DNA of 64,000 nt, from positions 992,001 to 1,056,000 of the forward strand of contig NZ_JAIUCZ020000002.1 in the NCBI RefSeq assembly GCF_020176955.2, read 5' to 3'. This document shows positions 17,660 to 26,867 of this stretch, piece after piece. Position numbers and translations under genes: made by a program. Source of the DNA: Nocardia sp. alder85J. Lineage in GTDB: Bacteria > Actinomycetota > Actinomycetes > Mycobacteriales > Mycobacteriaceae. A model generated the notes under the pieces. That model searched no databases. It was not told the DNA's origin and saw only the letters and a program-made list of their open reading frames with translations. Numbering within the stretch: the stretch's first letter is position 1; every line of letters starts with the position of its first letter.

Positions 17660-18427
17660 TCAGGCGGCGAGGGTGAGAATGCGCGGCCCGTCCTCGGTGA
17701 TCGCGACGGTGTGTTCGCTGTGGGCGGTGCGGGAGCCGTCGGCGGAGCGGATCGTCCAGCCGTCGGGGTCGGTGACGATGCGGTCGGTGGTGCGGGCGAA
17801 CCAGGGCTCGATGGCGATGGTCAGGCCCGGCCGCAGCGGGAAACCGCGGCCGGCCCGGCCGTCGTTGGGGACGTGCGGGTCCTCGTGCATGGTGCGGCCG
17901 AGGCCGTGCCCGCCGAACTGGGTGTTCACCGGATAACCGTGCCCGTGCGCGACGGCGGCGATCGCGGCGGAGATGTCGCCGATGCGGCCGCCGGGCCGGG
18001 CGGCCGTGACCGCCGCCGCCAGCGCCTCCTCGGTGGCCCGGACCAGGCGCAGATCCTCGGCGTCGGGGGTGCCGACGATCACCGTGGTGGCGGAGTCGGC
18101 GACCCAGCCGTCGATCGAGACCGCCAGATCCATGCTCAGCACATCGCCGTCGCGCAGGGTGTAGTCGAACGGAAGTCCGTGCAGCACCGCGTCGTTCACC
18201 GACAGGCAGACGGTGTTGCGGAACGGGCCGCTGCCGAAGGAGGGGGCGTAGTCCCAGTAGCAGGAGACCGCACCCCGGTCACGGATGCGGTCGCGCACCT
18301 GCTGTTCCAGTTCCAGCAGGTTGACCCCCACCCGCGCCCGCCCGCGCAGATCGGCCAGGACGTCGGCGACGAACTGCCCGGTCACCCGCATGCGCTCGAT
18401 CTCCGCGGGCGTCTTCAACTCCACCAC
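17660..18427 (-). CDS. map: Type I methionyl aminopeptidase
   Basis: The enzyme removes the initiator Met from nascent proteins. The 255-residue protein has the five metal ligands: Asp in SMDLAVSIDG, Asp in WVADSATTV, His in GGHGLGRTMHEDP, Glu in IAIEPWF and Glu in HSEHTVAITEDG. Start GTG 18427 has GGAGG six bases upstream; the frame is open to 18463 but extends into the operator. It is divergent from a small XRE regulator with two palindromes between them, unusual for what is normally a housekeeping gene, so this copy is probably a regulated extra methionine aminopeptidase. Confidence 0.9.
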   Translation of the reverse strand: MVELKTPAEIERMRVTGQFVADVLADLRGRARVGVNLLELEQQVRDRIRDRGAVSCYWDYAPSFGSGPFRNTVCLSVNDAVLHGLPFDYTLRDGDVLSMDLAVSIDGWVADSATTVIVGTPDAEDLRLVRATEEALAAAVTAARPGGRIGDISAAIAAVAHGHGYPVNTQFGGHGLGRTMHEDPHVPNDGRAGRGFPLRPGLTIAIEPWFARTTDRIVTDPDGWTIRSADGSRTAHSEHTVAITEDGPRILTLAA

Positions 18428-18444
18428 TGCACACCTCCACCTTC

Positions 18445-18486
18445 GGTATTTAAATACCACCATAGTGCTTGCGGTATTTTAATACC
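18445..18486. promoter_or_regulatory. Twin AT-rich palindromic operators between map and the XRE gene
   Basis: GGTATTTAAATACC at 18445-18458 is a perfect palindrome; GGTATTTTAATACC at 18473-18486 differs only in the centre. They are 28 bases apart. The second lies inside the spacer of a plausible rightward promoter (TTGCGG 18469-18474, 17 bases, TATGCT 18492-18497) whose start would be at or near the XRE ATG, suggesting leaderless transcription and autorepression. Confidence 0.72.
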
Positions 18487-18503
18487 ATTCGTATGCTGGC
18501 TGC

Positions 18504-18767
18504 ATGGTCCGAGTTCCGCTCACTCCCGCGCAGGTCGAGGCCGGCCGCCGGCTCGGTGCCTGTCTGCGCACCCTGCGCGCCGACCGCGATCTCGGTGCCG
18601 TCGCCATTGCCGCGGGGATCTCGCCGGAGACGTTGCGCAAGATCGAATCCGGCCGGCTGCCCAGCCCCGCCTTCGGCACCGTCGTCGGCCTGAGCCGCGC
18701 TCTCGGGGTGCCGCTACAGGATCTGGCGGATGTCTGGCAGGCCGCGGCACTCGCCGAATCCGCCTGA
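18504..18767 (+). CDS. XRE family helix-turn-helix regulator
   Basis: This 87-residue protein is essentially one lambda-repressor-like domain: RRLGACLRTLRADRDLGAVAIAAGISPETLRKIESGRLPSPAFGTVVGLSRALGVPLQDLADVW. There is no ligand domain. ATG 18504 follows a strong promoter so closely that the message may be leaderless. It is likely the repressor that binds the two AT-rich palindromes and controls map. It is convergent with the protease gene, 7 bases away. Confidence 0.88.
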   Translation: MVRVPLTPAQVEAGRRLGACLRTLRADRDLGAVAIAAGISPETLRKIESGRLPSPAFGTVVGLSRALGVPLQDLADVWQAAALAESA

Positions 18768-18774
18768 AAGTCCG

Positions 18775-19743
18775 TCACTGCGCGCTCAATTCGACCGGCA
18801 CCGCGATCACATCGACCATCGCGCCGTTGCGCAGGACCGTCACCGGCAGCGCGCGGCCGATCGCGTCGGCGAACAGGCGGCGCTGAATGCCTTGGGCGTC
18901 ATGGATTTCCGCGCGATCCACACTGAGCACCAGATCGCCCCGGCGGATCCCGGCCCGATCGGCCGGACCGCCGCCGACCACCTCCATCACCCGCAGCGCC
19001 GCCCGCTGCCCGGTGCGCGCGGCCACGGCGTCGGGCAGCGGCGCCGGTACCCCGACCACGCCCAGATAGGCCCGCCGCACCCGGCCCTCGGACAGCAGCG
19101 TGCTGACGATGCGCCGGGTCGTGGCATTGATCGGAATCGCCAGGCCGAGCCCGATGCCCGCCACCGCCGTGTTGACGCCGACCACTCGGCCCGCCGAATC
19201 TGCCAGCGCGCCACCGGAATTGCCGGGGTTGAGGGCCGCATCGGTCTGGATGACATCCTCGATGACCCGGGTGCTGCGCCGGCTGCCGACCGGCACCGAA
19301 CGGCCCAGCGCACTCACCACCCCCGCCGTGACCGAGCCCGCGAGCCCCAGCGGGCTGCCGACCGCCACCACCAACTGCCCCACCACCAGGGCATCGGCAT
19401 CGCCGAGGGTCACCGCGGCCGGAGCGCCGCCGCGCGCCCGCAGCACCGCGAGATCCGAGAGCGGATCCGCGCCGACGGTATCGAACCGGGTCTCCGTACC
19501 GTCGGCGAAGACGGCCGTGCCGGTCGTTTCCGAGCCGACCACGTGCGCATTGGTGAGCAGGAAGCCGTCCCCGGTGAACACCACGGCCGACCCCCCGCCA
19601 CGCCGCGTCTGCACGCTCACGACATGCGGTGTCACCGCCTGCGCGACCGCAATCACGGTCCGCGAATACGCGTCCAGCGCAGCCGCATCCCGTGCCTCGG
19701 TCTGACCCGCCGGGAATTCGACGCTGTCGGTCACCGCGACCAC
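18775..19743 (-). CDS. HtrA/DegP-like trypsin-fold serine protease with PDZ domain
   Basis: The 322-residue protein has the catalytic triad His67 (LLTNAHVVG), Asp97 (PLSDLAVL) and Ser176 (NPGNSGGAL) and a C-terminal PDZ domain from about residue 215 (RAYLGVVGV, then VVGGGPADRAGIRRGDLVLSVD). It resembles actinobacterial HtrA proteins but lacks their signal peptide and N-terminal membrane helix, so it appears cytoplasmic unless the start is wrong. No upstream extension supports a membrane segment. Role in protein quality control is inferred from family. Confidence 0.88.
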   Translation of the reverse strand: MVAVTDSVEFPAGQTEARDAAALDAYSRTVIAVAQAVTPHVVSVQTRRGGGSAVVFTGDGFLLTNAHVVGSETTGTAVFADGTETRFDTVGADPLSDLAVLRARGGAPAAVTLGDADALVVGQLVVAVGSPLGLAGSVTAGVVSALGRSVPVGSRRSTRVIEDVIQTDAALNPGNSGGALADSAGRVVGVNTAVAGIGLGLAIPINATTRRIVSTLLSEGRVRRAYLGVVGVPAPLPDAVAARTGQRAALRVMEVVGGGPADRAGIRRGDLVLSVDRAEIHDAQGIQRRLFADAIGRALPVTVLRNGAMVDVIAVPVELSAQ

Positions 19744-20246
19744 CCACCTGGATTACACGATTACAGTGTTATCCCACCAGCATGCGCCGAGATCACCGCC
19801 CCGGCGATCCCGTTCGCCCACAGCGCATCCCCGGGTTCGGTTCCGTTCCGCCGGTGCCCGGCCGTCCGATGACACACCTCGTTCGCGCGGCGCACACCGT
19901 CTCGGGGACGCGCACGCCGTCCTGGGGACGCGCACATTTCCGCGGCGCGCATTGTTCCGGTGATACGTATCGTTCCGGTGGCACGCATGGCTCTGGCGCA
20001 CGCATGGTTCTGGTGACGTGCATCGCTGTGGTGACGCAGACGGTTCCGGTGGAGCGCATTGTTCTGGTGCCCGACGCTGCTCCGGTGGCGCGTCTCGTTC
20101 CGTGACGCCCATGGCAGCTTCGGCGGCACCATCCTCGCCACCTCGCGTCCAGGATTCGGTGCCGTACGGTGCTCGGGTGACGCAGGCACGGCGTTCTGTG
20201 ACGCACCTCGGTTCGGTGCGGAGCCGCAGCGGGGGGATGCGGAAGC
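19744..20246. other. Spacer between protease and TetR genes, dominated by degenerate repeats
   Basis: No convincing gene. Minus-strand frames are open but low-complexity, made of roughly six-residue repeats that follow the underlying 18-base DNA period rather than a folded protein. Confidence 0.6.
19940..20115. repeat. Degenerate 18-base tandem repeat, about nine units
   Basis: Units begin CCGGTG or CTGGTG and end in GTT or GCT: 19940, 19957, 19975, 19993, 20010, 20028, 20046, 20064, 20082, all 18 bases except two of 17. An example is CCGGTGGCACGCATGGCT. Further weak units appear before 19940 and after 20160. Function is unknown; it could be a minisatellite or the remains of a repeat-rich coding region. 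Confidence 0.75.
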
Positions 20247-20855
20247 TCAGCGCGGGAAGGCCGGTAGCAGGGCGTCGGCGAGTGCGGCGGAGGAGGGCAG
20301 GGTGATCAGGGCGCTGGGCGGGCTGAGTTGACGTTGCAGTGCGCGCTGGTGTGCGGCGCCTATCAGCAGCAGTGCGAAGGGACGTAGATCGGCGTCCGGT
20401 GCGGCGTGGCCGGACAGGCGGGCCTGCACGACTTCGATCGCGCGGTGCGGGCCCAGGTCCAGATCCTGGCTGCGCTGCTGATACACCGCGCGCAACCCGG
20501 CATCGGAGCCCACGGCCGCCAGGACCGGCAGCGCGAGGTGGAAGAACTCCTCGAACGCCTCGAGCAGGGTGCGCAATTCGGCGCGCAGATCCGCGTCGCG
20601 GGGCCGGTCCCGTTCCGCGACCATGTCCTTCAGCGGTTGCAGATGGTGCTGAATCACTGCTTGCAGCAACCCCATTCGATCGCCGAAATGGTAGAAGATG
20701 CTGGATTCGGCGACACCGGCCCGCGCGGCGACCTCCTTGGTGGACAGCCGCGCCACCCCCGACTCGGTGAGCACCTCCTGCGCTCCCGCGACGAGTGCCT
20801 CCCGCACCCCCGTGCGCGGACGCCCTCGGGTGCGCTTGCCCGGATCCGCCGTCAC
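20247..20855 (-). CDS. TetR family transcriptional regulator
   Basis: The protein of about 202 residues has the DNA-binding helix set VREALVAGAQEVLTESGVARLSTKEVAARAGVAESSIFYHFGDRMGLL and a helical ligand domain. GTG 20855 is chosen for its spacing to AGGAG; GTG 20858 is possible. It is divergent from a Ddn-type nitroreductase gene with a palindrome in the shared promoter region, so it likely represses that gene and itself. The inducer is unknown. Confidence 0.88.
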   Translation of the reverse strand: MTADPGKRTRGRPRTGVREALVAGAQEVLTESGVARLSTKEVAARAGVAESSIFYHFGDRMGLLQAVIQHHLQPLKDMVAERDRPRDADLRAELRTLLEAFEEFFHLALPVLAAVGSDAGLRAVYQQRSQDLDLGPHRAIEVVQARLSGHAAPDADLRPFALLLIGAAHQRALQRQLSPPSALITLPSSAALADALLPAFPR

Positions 20856-20927
20856 CACGTCTCCTACCTGCCTCGATGCCGATCGTGCTCTCCGATTGTT
20901 GCAGGTTGCCACAGGGCGACGTATTTT

Positions 20928-20943
20928 CTGAGTATCGACTCAG
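20928..20943. promoter_or_regulatory. Probable TetR operator CTGAGT-N4-ACTCAG
   Basis: An inverted repeat with six-base arms lies in the gap between the divergent TetR and nitroreductase genes, 28 bases before the nitroreductase ATG. Confidence 0.55.
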
Positions 20944-20970
20944 TAATTAGGTGACCCGGAGGTGCTCACC

Positions 20971-21444
20971 ATGTCCACTCCCGCTCCCGCTCGCCCGGTA
21001 CGGGCCTCGCGCACCCAGCGCGCGATCGATACCGTCATCCGCACCCTGCTGCGCTCTCCGCTGCACGGCCTGCTCAGCGGAAAGTTGCTGACTGTCGTCG
21101 TGATCGGGCGCAAGACCGGCCGCCGCATCCCCGTCCCGGTCGCCTACGCCGAGGACGACGGCGTCCTCCTCATCGGCACCCCCGCCGCCTGGCGCCGCAA
21201 CCTGAAACCGGAGACCCCGGTCGAGGTGATCCTGCGTGGCCGTACCGTCTGGGCGGACTGGGATGTCGTCACCGACGAGGACCAGATCGCCGACCTGTAT
21301 CGGGTGATCCTGGTGAAGAACGCCACCCACGGCCGGTTCGTCAAGGTGAGTCTCGAGCCTGACGGCAGCGTCGATCGCGCAGAACTTCGCGCCGCCATGG
21401 ACCGCGGTGTCGTGGTGCTGCGGCTACGCCCCCGCGCCGAGTGA
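20971..21444 (+). CDS. Ddn-type deazaflavin (F420)-dependent nitroreductase family protein
   Basis: The 157-residue protein shows LTVVVIGRKTGRRIPVPVAYAEDDGVLLIGTPAAWRRNLKPETPVEVILRGR, the F420-binding split barrel of the Ddn/FDOR-A family. Family members reduce quinones and nitroaromatics with F420H2. ATG 20971 is supported by GGAGG eight bases upstream. Likely induced through the adjacent TetR. Its physiological substrate is unknown. Confidence 0.87.
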   Translation: MSTPAPARPVRASRTQRAIDTVIRTLLRSPLHGLLSGKLLTVVVIGRKTGRRIPVPVAYAEDDGVLLIGTPAAWRRNLKPETPVEVILRGRTVWADWDVVTDEDQIADLYRVILVKNATHGRFVKVSLEPDGSVDRAELRAAMDRGVVVLRLRPRAE

Positions 21445-21624
21445 TCCGAAAGTCCGGGACCGGTCCCGGCTCGGGGCGCGCCGGTGCAGCTACTGGCTGT
21501 GCGCTGCCGCCGGTGATCGCTGCCGCTGAAACCTGTTGCCGCGCCGGCCAACTGCGCCGCGGCCGCATGTCCGGCCGTCGAGCCGTTGCGCGCGGCCGGT
21601 GTGCTTCCGCAATGGCGGAGCCGC

Positions 21625-23015
21625 TCAGGTCGCCTGGCTGACCGAGGACATGTGGAAGTCGGGGATGCGCAGTGGGGGCATGGCGGCGCGGGTGAACCAG
21701 TCCTTCCATTCGCGGGGGAGGGTGGATTCGGTGGCGCCGGCTTCGGTGACGCGGCGGAGCAGGTCCAGGGGGCTGTCGTTGAAGCGGAAGTTGTTGACTG
21801 CGGCGGTGACTTCGCCGTCCTCGATCAGGTAGACGCCGTCGCGGGTGAGGCCGGTCAGTAGCAGGGTGGCGGGGTCGACCTCGCGGATGTACCAGAGGCA
21901 GGTGAGCAGCAGGCCGCGTTCGGTGCGGGCGATCATGTCGGACAGGTCGGCCTGGGAGCCGCCGGTCAGCAGGAGGTTGGGGACCGGAACCGTGACCGTG
22001 GCATCGAATTCGGCCGCGGTGGCGCGGGGGTACACCAGGTTCTCGACGGCGCCGTCGCGGATCCAGTCGACTCGGCGGGCGGGCAGGCCGTTGTCGAAGA
22101 CCGAGAGGATCTCCGTGGAGGAGGGGGTCGCGACGAAGGGCTGGTATTCGAGGCCGGTGGCGCGGGGGTCGGAGGAGAGGGTCAGCGGGATGTCGGTGAG
22201 GCGCTCGCCGATGCGGGTGCCGCCGGCGCGGGCGAAGGCGTTGTGACCCTCGTGCGCGCCGCGGCCCTCCATGGTCCAGTACAGGTAGATCATCAGGTCG
22301 GCGACCGCGGACGGCGGCAGCAGGGTTTCGTAGCGGCCGGCGGGGAGGTCGACGCGGCGCTTGAACCAGTCCAGGCGGCGGCTCAGGTCGGCGAGCAGGG
22401 CGGGCACGTCGACATCGCGGAAATCGGTGGTGCCGACGCCGGTCCAGGCGCTGGCCGGATCGTGCTCGCCGCGTTTGCCGTTGATCTCGAGCGAGCCGGT
22501 GGGCTGGGTCCAGCGCCGGCGGACGCCGGTGGAGGTGCCCAGCCAGACGGTGTGCAGTTGGTGGTGGGCGAAGCCGTAGAGGCGGTCGGCGCCGTCGAAT
22601 CCGGTGGCCAGATCGCCGGTGATGCCGGTGAACACCTCGATGTCGGTGACCGGGACGGCGGCGGCCCAATCCGGATCGCCGCGGCCGGCGCCGTCTTCGG
22701 CGCCGATCAGCGGCATCGCGTCGCGGGCGGGGGCGGCGGTGCGGGCGGCCTCCTCGGCGGCGCGCACCACGGCCTCGATCTCGGATTCGCCGACGCTGGT
22801 GGAGGTGACGCTGCCGACATGAGCGGTGCCGTCGGCGTCGCGCACGATCGAGACCACCGCCCAGGTCCGGGACACCGACGCGCCGTTGGTGGTCATCGAA
22901 TTGCCGGCCCAGCGCAGCGACGCCTCGGAGGCGTCGGTGACGATCACGATGGTCTCGTCGAGTCGCGCTGCCGCCAGCGCCCGTTCGACGACCTCGCCGC
23001 CGTGTACCACGCTCA

Positions 23016-23016
<1 letters not shown>
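21625..23016 (-). CDS. tldE: TldE/PmbA family protein
   Basis: The 463-residue protein is the non-catalytic partner of TldD, with which it forms a heterodimeric protease acting on unfolded or modified peptides. Seen: VDLPAGRYETLLPPSAVADLMIYL, RIGERLTDIPLTLSSDP, and GLLLTCLWYIREVDPATLLLTGLTRDGVYLIEDGEV, the conserved C-terminal core. No HExxxH motif is present, as expected. Its GTG start shares one base with the tldD stop (TAGTG), so translation is coupled. Confidence 0.9.
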
Positions 23017-24539
<1,523 letters not shown>

Positions 24540-24710
24540 GGCGACTACGCTAATTGCTCGTCGGCTGCGGCGACAACACGGCGGCCGATCCCGCACCCCT
24601 TCCACCGCGACACGCCGTGCAAAGCTGCATCGACTGCAAACATGCACGAAATGCGCTGTGGCGCTGCCCGAAATACGCGCAACGACACGCTGCTTACCGG
24701 GTGTTTCGAG

Positions 24711-25397
24711 ATGAATGCCGTACCGTGTCGCCGCGTGCCGCCATCCGCTCTCCGTGACCGCAAGCGGGAACGTACCCGCCGCTCCCTCCTCGAGGCCGCC
24801 GTCGAACTGTTCGAGACGCGTGGCTATGACGCCACCACCGTCGCGGACATCGCCGCGGCCGCCGAGGTGGGTACCCGCACCTTCTTCAACTACTTCGAGA
24901 GCAAAGAGGAACTACTCTTCCCCGAACCCGACGAGCGGGTGCAGTCCGCGGTCCGCGCCATTGCCACCCGCCGTCCGGACGAGCGCCCGGTGGAGGTGCT
25001 GTTGCGCGCGCTGCGCGCCGCCGGGGACAATCCGGGCGAACATCTCGGCGACGATCTGTCCGCGCGGATCGCCGTGCTGCGCGCGCAGGTCTCGCGCACG
25101 GTGCCGGCCGTGAGCGGCCGCGCCGCGCACGCCCAGCTGGCCGCGCAGCAGGAGATCGCCCGGCAGCTGCGCGTGGCGTTCCCCGAGGAACTCGACGACG
25201 TCAGCGCCGCGGCCCTGGTCGGCGCCGTGGTCGGCGCGGTGTCGGGGGCGCTGACGGTGTTGTTCGCCGCCCGGCAGGGCATCGAGGACGGGGAGCGGCT
25301 GCACCACAAGATCCGCGAGACCACCTCGCGGGTGCTGGCGCCCTGGCTGTCGGCGCACGGCCGGCAGCAGCGGCTGATGGCCGAAGCGGCCTGCTGA
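24711..25397 (+). CDS. TetR/AcrR family transcriptional regulator
   Basis: The protein of about 228 residues has the DNA-binding domain RRSLLEAAVELFETRGYDATTVADIAAAAEVGTRTFFNYFESKEELLF. This is the TFFNYF subtype often annotated as an acyl-CoA- or mycofactocin-related regulator. A helical C-terminal domain follows. ATG 24711 or GTG 24735 could start it. It is divergent from tldD and converges with a TSUP exporter gene (3-base gap). Its target is unknown. Confidence 0.88.
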   Translation: MNAVPCRRVPPSALRDRKRERTRRSLLEAAVELFETRGYDATTVADIAAAAEVGTRTFFNYFESKEELLFPEPDERVQSAVRAIATRRPDERPVEVLLRALRAAGDNPGEHLGDDLSARIAVLRAQVSRTVPAVSGRAAHAQLAAQQEIARQLRVAFPEELDDVSAAALVGAVVGAVSGALTVLFAARQGIEDGERLHHKIRETTSRVLAPWLSAHGRQQRLMAEAAC

Positions 25398-25400
25398 CGG

Positions 25401-26183
25401 TCAGAGGAACTGCTGCCATCCCAGCCGCAGCACCATGCCGGTCACCACGACCAGCAGCACCGTCCGCACGAAACCCGCACCGCGTGCCAGCGCCATCCGC
25501 GAGCCGACCACCGCGCCCGCGATATTGGCCATCCCCATGGCCAGGCCGAGCCCCCACAGCACATGCCCGGTCGCCGCGAGATACAGCAGCGCTCCCAGAT
25601 TGGAGCCGCAGTTGATCACCTTCGCCATCGCCGCGGCGCGCACGAACTCCGTGCCCAGCAGCGTGGCGAAGGTGATGATCAGGAAGGTGCCGGTGCCCGG
25701 ACCGAGCAGCCCGTCGTAACAGCCGATCAGCCCCGCGGCCAGGCCGACGACCAGCGCCACCCGGCGCCGCGTCGGCGGCTTGGTGGCGGTGACGGCGCGG
25801 CCGATCGACGGCCGCAGCGTGACGAAGATCGCCACCCCGATCAGCACCACCATCACGATCGGGATGAACCAGCGGCGATCGATCAGCCCGACCGCCGCCG
25901 AACCCGCCGCCGCGGCCGCCGCGGCCAGCGCCGCCGCCGGGAGCAGCAGCGGCAGTCGCAACGGGACCCGGCGGGCGAAGGTGACGGTGGCGGCGCTGGT
26001 CCCGGACAGTGCGGCGATCTTGTTCGTGCCGAGCGCGGTCTGTGGCGCCAGCGTGGGCGCGACCAGCAACAGGGTCGGCAGGATGATGAGCCCGCCGCCC
26101 CCGACCACCGCGTCCACCCAGCCCGCCGCGGTGGCGGCCGCCAGCAGCGCGGCCCAGTCTGCGACACTCACCGGGCGAGACAA
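25401..26183 (-). CDS. TauE/SafE (TSUP) family membrane transporter
   Basis: The 260-residue protein has about seven or eight hydrophobic helices and the two family motifs: GWVDAVVGGGGLIILPTLL near the N terminus and the related LIGCYDGLLGPGTGTFLIITF in the second half. Both contain the Gly-rich x-G-x-G-x-G pattern. TSUP proteins move sulfite, sulfonates or other organic anions. Start TTG 26183 or GTG 26171. No sulfur-metabolism gene is adjacent, so substrate is open. Confidence 0.9.
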   Translation of the reverse strand: MSRPVSVADWAALLAAATAAGWVDAVVGGGGLIILPTLLLVAPTLAPQTALGTNKIAALSGTSAATVTFARRVPLRLPLLLPAAALAAAAAAAGSAAVGLIDRRWFIPIVMVVLIGVAIFVTLRPSIGRAVTATKPPTRRRVALVVGLAAGLIGCYDGLLGPGTGTFLIITFATLLGTEFVRAAAMAKVINCGSNLGALLYLAATGHVLWGLGLAMGMANIAGAVVGSRMALARGAGFVRTVLLVVVTGMVLRLGWQQFL

Positions 26184-26333
26184 TCAGGCAGGTGGCGATT
26201 CCGGCAAATCGGCCCGCGACCGGGGTGATCCGGATCACCGGCCGGATTCGCAGATTCTGCTGTGAACTTCGGATCCCGGGAGAAAATCGGCCGGGCCGCG
26301 CGTTGAACGGGGTGGATCGTCGAAAGGATCGTC

Positions 26334-26816
26334 ATGCCCGCCGTGTTGTTCGCCCTCTACCTGGTCGCGGAGATCGCCGCGCTCGTCGTCGTCGGCCACT
26401 TCCTCGGTGTGTTCCCGACCATTCTGCTGCTGATCGCCGGGTCCGCTCTCGGCCTGATCCTGGTGCGCTCGCAGGGCCGCCGGGTGGCCGAGGGCTTCCG
26501 GCGGGCCCGCCGGGGCGAGATCACGCCCGGTACCGCGGTCGCCGACGGTGCGCTGGTCGCGCTCGGCGCGGTGCTGATGTTCGTGCCCGGCCTGCTCACC
26601 TCGGTGGCGGGTCTGCTGTTGCTGCTGCCGACCCGGGTGCTGGTGCGGCCGCTGGTCTCGGCCTTCGCGGTCCGCCGCATCGACCGGCTGGTCATGGCCA
26701 CCGGTTATCGCGGCACCGTGGTCGACCCGAGTGGCGAGGTCGTCGACGGCGTGGTCGTGCACGAGTACTACGACGACGGCCAGGGCGGCGCGCACCCGAT
26801 GCTCGGCGATCGCTGA
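26334..26816 (+). CDS. fxsA: FxsA family membrane protein
   Basis: The 160-residue protein is FxsA-like: helices ALYLVAEIAALVVVGHFLGVFPTILLLIAGSALGLILVRSQG and ALGAVLMFVPGLLTSVAGLLLLLPT, with the conserved FxPG-type loop, then a soluble tail. FxsA was named for suppressing F-exclusion of phage T7 in E. coli; the normal role is unclear. Position before the amidohydrolase and lnt is conserved with Rv2053c-Rv2051c. Confidence 0.9.
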   Translation: MPAVLFALYLVAEIAALVVVGHFLGVFPTILLLIAGSALGLILVRSQGRRVAEGFRRARRGEITPGTAVADGALVALGAVLMFVPGLLTSVAGLLLLLPTRVLVRPLVSAFAVRRIDRLVMATGYRGTVVDPSGEVVDGVVVHEYYDDGQGGAHPMLGDR

Positions 26817-26867
26817 CCGCCGGTCCCCGGCGGGCGCCGCCGGGCCGGTGGGGCAGGATGGACTGCC

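Noticed and set aside
17249..18427. CRISPR array or tRNA genes anywhere in the window
   Set aside because: Scanning both strands found no regularly spaced identical repeats with unique spacers and no convincing tRNA-type TTCGA-loop and acceptor-stem pair.
19753..20189. Minus-strand frames with Arg/Pro/Cys repeats
   Set aside because: Two frames at once look repetitive because the DNA period of 18 is a multiple of three; no start site or family similarity supports a gene.
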